NCBI RefSeq assembly: GCF_004022565.1
Contig: NZ_CP022987.1
Span: 2,108,001-2,172,000, forward strand
Direction of reading: 5' to 3'
Length of the DNA stretch: 64,000 bases
Source of the DNA: Pollutimonas thiosulfatoxidans
GTDB taxonomy: Bacteria; Pseudomonadota; Gammaproteobacteria; Burkholderiales; Burkholderiaceae_B
Each line of letters begins with the position of its first letter. Positions within the stretch are counted from its first letter, which is position 1. A program made the translations under genes and the position numbers. Shown here one piece after another: positions 60,632-64,000 of the stretch. The notes under the pieces are model-generated. The model saw only the letters and a program-made list of their open reading frames with translations. It was not told where the DNA came from and did no database searches.

Positions 60632-61540
60632 ATGTATAGATTCGACCTACGCAGTATGCAGCTACTTTCCGTTATCGCAGATACGGGCAGCTTCGTTAAG
60701 ACTGCCGACCTGATGAATATGACGCCGTCCGCAGTAAGCAAGCGGATACTAGAGCTTGAATCCCGCGTGAATGCCCGTCTTGCCATAAGAACGCCAGAGG
60801 GGGTCAAGCTCACCCCCGCTGGCGCTGCCATGGTTCGCTGCGCCGATGACGTCTTAGGCAGGGTCTCTCAGCTCTCACGCGATATCGCGCAAACCATGAC
60901 CGGGGAAACCGGTGAGGTACGGGTCGCGGCCAATACAACGGCATTCCTTTTGGGGCTGAATGCCGAGCTGATGCAGTTTCAACGTCAGCACCCGGGGATT
61001 ACGGTTCGACTGATCGAGAGAATCAGCGCGGATGTGGTTGCAGACGTATTGGCCGGACACATCGATATCGGTGTTTGCGCTGAGTCGGCTGCGCATGGCG
61101 GCGTGACTTCCGTGCCGTACAGAAGCAGCGATTTGATTGTCGCGGTCTCCGATACTCATCCGTTGGCGTCTAAAGAATCAGTACGTTACCAGGATGTGCT
61201 CGAGTATCCGAATGTCGGCAGACCCAAGGGTAGCGCCCTGCTGGATTTCTCACCGGTGCAATTGTCCGAAGCCCCCGTGCTGGATGTCAGCGCTTCGGTA
61301 TATAGCTTTGATGCAACCATCGAGATGGTACGTAGCGGCGAACTGGTCGCAGTATTACCGAGGATTACCCTTGATCGCCGCCCTGTTCGTGGCGTACGTG
61401 CTCTTCCGCTGCAAGAAGCATCCGCGTCCTTCAAGCTAGTTCTGTGTCACGACGCTTCTCTCGTTAACAGCCCAGCCGTGCTACATACCTTTAACTGGCT
61501 GCAGTCGCAAGCGGTTGCGGCCACTCCGGTTGCCAGTTAA
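60632..61540 (+). CDS. LysR-family transcriptional regulator
   Basis: 302 residues. Winged helix MQLLSVIADTGSFVKTADLM, MTPSAVSKRILELESRVNARL and RTPEGVKLTPAG, then a co-inducer domain. The last 50 bases overlap the 3' end of the convergent amidase gene. Position suggests control of the amidase/isomerase genes beyond it or of the aldo/keto reductase, but no operator was recognised. Confidence 0.92.
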   Translation: MYRFDLRSMQLLSVIADTGSFVKTADLMNMTPSAVSKRILELESRVNARLAIRTPEGVKLTPAGAAMVRCADDVLGRVSQLSRDIAQTMTGETGEVRVAANTTAFLLGLNAELMQFQRQHPGITVRLIERISADVVADVLAGHIDIGVCAESAAHGGVTSVPYRSSDLIVAVSDTHPLASKESVRYQDVLEYPNVGRPKGSALLDFSPVQLSEAPVLDVSASVYSFDATIEMVRSGELVAVLPRITLDRRPVRGVRALPLQEASASFKLVLCHDASLVNSPAVLHTFNWLQSQAVAATPVAS

Positions 61541-62777
61541 GCGCCCTGTGCAAGCGCAGACCGATCTCCAGCAAGCGCATATCGTTCCACGGCGTAGTGA
61601 CAAGTTGCACACCGATAGGAAGGCCGCGATGGGTCAGGCCCGTGGGCAAGTGCAGCGCTGGGCTGCCCAAAGCGGACCAGACACGATTACACGATGAGTT
61701 GCCAGTGCGATTCAGACCCAAAGGAGCCGGGCCAGGCGCGCTGTAGGTAAGTATGGCATCGAACTTCAAAAGCTCATCGGTTGCGCGCACGGTAAGCTGC
61801 CTAAGCCGGCTTAGGCAATGCACATACTCTGTCGTCGATACGGCCGCGCCCTCGTCCAGTGCTGAAAGCGTCGCCTTGCCAAGCTTATCCTTGAACTGCA
61901 AACGCTCGTAGGCGAAATTGCGATACATCTCGTGCGTCATGATCTTGCGGTGCAAAAAATGTACTTGTTCCAGGTCTATGGGCAAGCGCGCCGGCTCAAT
62001 GCGATAGCCCGCTACGCTTAAAATCTGAGCCACACCGGAAAGCGACTCAATGGACTCTGGGTCGATATCAGCCGGTCCAAGCTGCGTCAGTACACCGAGC
62101 TTGAGGTTAGCCGTGGCACCAGCGGAGCATGCCTCATTGGGCAGCAGTACGTGTCCTACAGTGATCGCCTCGTCAACCGATCGAGTGAACCAACCCAAGC
62201 TGTCAAAGCTTTCACTGATTGATTTGACGCCGCTTAAGCTCACTGCCCCGCGGGATGCCTTGAACCCTACAACGCCGCAATATGCGGCCGGCCTGATTAT
62301 CGATCCGCCCGTTTGGGTGCCAAGGGCAAAAGGCACCATGCCAGCGGCTACTGCTGCGGCCGAACCGCTTGAAGAGCCACCAGGTGTGTGCTCTGTATTC
62401 CAGGGGTTGCGAGTAGGGCCAGGCTCTGCATAGGCCAGTTCAGCAGTAACCGTCTTGCCAATTGGGATAGCACCGGCATCACGCAGCATCGCCACACATG
62501 CAGCATCGGCCTGCTTCAGCTCTGCCTGCTCATACGCGCGACAGCCATTTTTTGTCGGCATGCCGGCGACGTCAATAATATCTTTGACGCCAAAGAGCAG
62601 ATCTTTCAGCGGAGGTGCCACGCCAGAAATCTGTCTGCCGGGCACATTTTCCACTTCGGCGGCCGTCCAAGCCCAGGCTTGGAGGTCGGGCTCCGCCGCC
62701 TTGATGCCATGATTGAAACTGCGCAGGCGATCCGCCAGCAATGGTTTTGCTTGCACGAGTACGGGGCCCTTATCCAT
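61491..62777 (-). CDS. Amidase-signature family hydrolase
   Basis: 428 residues from the ATG at 62777, chosen for the AAGG about ten bases upstream; an ATG at 62795 is an alternative. The Ser-cisSer-Lys triad is visible: Lys in LFGVKDIIDVAGMPT, the Gly/Ser-rich TPGGSSSGSAAAVAAG, and Ser in LGTQTGGSIIRPAAYCG. Amidase-signature enzymes hydrolyse amides, carbamates or related ureas; the substrate cannot be told. It is divergent from the GalD-like gene across 184 bases. Confidence 0.92.
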   Translation of the reverse strand: MDKGPVLVQAKPLLADRLRSFNHGIKAAEPDLQAWAWTAAEVENVPGRQISGVAPPLKDLLFGVKDIIDVAGMPTKNGCRAYEQAELKQADAACVAMLRDAGAIPIGKTVTAELAYAEPGPTRNPWNTEHTPGGSSSGSAAAVAAGMVPFALGTQTGGSIIRPAAYCGVVGFKASRGAVSLSGVKSISESFDSLGWFTRSVDEAITVGHVLLPNEACSAGATANLKLGVLTQLGPADIDPESIESLSGVAQILSVAGYRIEPARLPIDLEQVHFLHRKIMTHEMYRNFAYERLQFKDKLGKATLSALDEGAAVSTTEYVHCLSRLRQLTVRATDELLKFDAILTYSAPGPAPLGLNRTGNSSCNRVWSALGSPALHLPTGLTHRGLPIGVQLVTTPWNDMRLLEIGLRLHRALNWQPEWPQPLATAAS

Positions 62778-62961
62778 CTGGGGAATACCTTCCATCCATA
62801 AGCTTTGGATAGCTACTCTAACCCCGGATGCGCAAAGGCAAGATGAAATTCGGTCGCGGCCCGCTTTCCAAAAAGTCGTTTGCCTGCACCTCGCCGCTTC
62901 GGCATGATGATGTCGTAACAAGGCACAACGTTTTGTACTGTGTGTAGGCACCGAGGTTTGT

Positions 62962-64000
62962 ATGCAGCAAATAGCTGATCAGTATGTAGTTCCCTGTGTG
63001 GTGATGCGAGGAGGCACTTCGAAGGGCCCATTCTTCCTGGAACACGACCTGCCCAAACCTGGTGTGCAGCGCGATCAACTGCTGCTCAGGCTGATGGGGG
63101 CATTGGAACCGCGTAGAGTCGATGGCATAGGCGGAATCGACTCATTGACGAACAAGATAGCCATCATCTCGCGCAGCGAGCGTGCCGATGCAGACGTCGA
63201 TTACCTGTTCGGCCAGATATGCGTACACAAGAACACCATAGACTACTCGGTCAACTGCGGAAACATGCTGGCAGCCGTCGGTCCATTTGCCATCGATACC
63301 GGCTTGGTACCTGCCACTGACTCTCAAACGCAGGTACGTATCTACAACGTCAACACTGAAAAAATAATCCATGCCAGCATCCGCACTTCGCAGGGACGCG
63401 CGCTTTATGAAGGCGATGCAGCGATCGACGGCGTCGCGGGAAATGCTGCGGCTGTGTGGCTGGACTTTAAGGCTGTGCAAGGTTCCAAAACAGGCAAACT
63501 TCTACCTACCGGGAAAGAGCGCGAGATCCTCAATGGCATTGAGGTAAGTTGCGTGGATGCGGCCGTACCCATGATTCTCGCGCGCGCATCGGACTTTGGC
63601 TTGAGCGGCTTTGAAAGCGCTGAGCAGATCAATGCCGATCAAGGCTTGTTGGACAGGGTCGAGCTGCTTCGGCAAGCGGGCGGCCGGGCCATGGGCTTGG
63701 GTGAGGTCGCCAAGTCCGAGATGCCGAAACTCACTCTGGTAGCACCGCCTCAAACTGCAGAGGGAAGCATTGCCGGCAGGTACTTCATGCCCTACACCTG
63801 CCACACCTCGTTTGCGGTAACCGGTGCGGTCTGCCTTGCTGCGGCGGCAGCAGTCGAGGGCACGGTGGTTCACGAGTTGGTCAAACAGCAACCAGCCAAC
63901 CCTGTTGTTTGCATTGAGCATCCATCGGGTAAGTTAAAGGTCGAGGCCACTGTGCAGACATCAAGCGATGGTAGCCAGGTTGTGACCTCGGCCAAACTGC
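62962..64000 (+). CDS. GalD/PrpF-family isomerase (4-oxalomesaconate tautomerase-like), 3' end cut
   Basis: A frame opens at the ATG at 62962 (MQQIADQYVVPCVVMRGGTS) and runs off the right edge (346 codons seen). The blocks MRGGTSKGPFFLEHDLP, RRVDGIGGIDSLTNKIAII, DYSVNCGNMLAAVGPFAID and PYTCHTSFAVTGAVCLA are those of the PrpF superfamily, which isomerises or tautomerises unsaturated carboxylic acids. Opening residues and overall pattern are closest, by eye, to GalD, the 4-oxalomesaconate tautomerase of gallate degradation; methylaconitate isomerase (PrpF) is the alternative. The protein is nearly complete (family ~360-400 residues). Confidence 0.88.
   Translation, partial: MQQIADQYVVPCVVMRGGTSKGPFFLEHDLPKPGVQRDQLLLRLMGALEPRRVDGIGGIDSLTNKIAIISRSERADADVDYLFGQICVHKNTIDYSVNCGNMLAAVGPFAIDTGLVPATDSQTQVRIYNVNTEKIIHASIRTSQGRALYEGDAAIDGVAGNAAAVWLDFKAVQGSKTGKLLPTGKEREILNGIEVSCVDAAVPMILARASDFGLSGFESAEQINADQGLLDRVELLRQAGGRAMGLGEVAKSEMPKLTLVAPPQTAEGSIAGRYFMPYTCHTSFAVTGAVCLAAAAAVEGTVVHELVKQQPANPVVCIEHPSGKLKVEATVQTSSDGSQVVTSAKL

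Noticed and set aside
1..64000. CRISPR arrays, tRNA or rRNA genes, insertion sequences, prophage, toxin-antitoxin pairs
   Set aside because: Looked for on both strands by eye; no direct-repeat arrays, cloverleaf-like segments, transposase or integrase frames were recognised. A tRNA or repeat scan would be decisive.

Overview
The window looks like a chromosomal piece of a betaproteobacterium, order Burkholderiales, most probably family Alcaligenaceae (Bordetella/Achromobacter/Pusillimonas type). This rests on the conserved gene orders ribBX-ribH-nusB-thiL-pgpA-pncC and ftsY/rsmD-coaD-fdx, a groESL operon behind a perfect CIRCE element, a Bug-type solute-binding protein and mostly G+C-rich coding sequence. 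No rRNA, tRNA, CRISPR array, insertion sequence or phage gene was recognised.

Layout. 1-4.0 kb (minus): end of a surface-polysaccharide-like locus, a glycosyltransferase cut by the window edge and a large SGNH-like/TPR protein, followed by an AT-rich gap. 4.3-5.9 kb (minus): sorbosone-dehydrogenase-like protein plus cytochrome c. 6.0-9.5 kb (plus): groES-groEL, dgkA, pyrF. 9.5-13.7 kb (minus): riboflavin/thiamine/NusB operon. 13.8-18.2 kb (plus): IclR regulator and a phnDCEE phosphonate-type importer. 18.2-24.0 kb: ftsY (minus), rsmD, coaD, ferredoxin (plus), a lone MOSC N-terminal domain and an AsmA protein (minus). 24.3-32.9 kb (plus): metY, three-subunit transhydrogenase pntAA-AB-B, two tandem PilZ proteins, tpm, selD, selU. 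33-39.6 kb: a LysR gene, then a six-gene operon of binding protein, two permeases, ATPase, LacI regulator and GpdQ-like phosphodiesterase, with a perfect LacI-type palindrome in front. 39.7-41.8 kb: putP and two small unknown proteins. 41.8-45.9 kb (minus): polar amino-acid ABC importer with a 2-oxoglutarate/Fe(II)-type oxygenase as last gene. 46-49.9 kb: P-loop protein, short-chain dehydrogenase, SulP transporter and tandem-domain universal stress protein. 49.9-57.9 kb: two MDR oxidoreductases, Bug binding protein, fumarylacetoacetase, homogentisate dioxygenase, flavin monooxygenase and a divergent LysR regulator, parts of which look less G+C-rich than the rest. 57.9-58.7 kb: two joined gene remnants. 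58.7-64 kb: DODA-type dioxygenase, aldo/keto reductase, LysR, amidase, and a GalD/PrpF-type isomerase running off the right edge.

How it fits together. The first half is mainly housekeeping (folding, cofactors, secretion targeting, redox balance) with an inserted phosphonate importer. The second half is mainly import and catabolism: a likely phosphodiester-linked importer, an amino-acid importer, proline uptake, and an aromatic ring-cleavage module ending at fumarate plus acetoacetate. The two genes cut by the window edges (1-1520 minus and 62962-64000 plus) were read directly from the sequence. Many starts were moved to internal codons because of ribosome binding sites, operon overlaps or family length; the reasons are given per gene.
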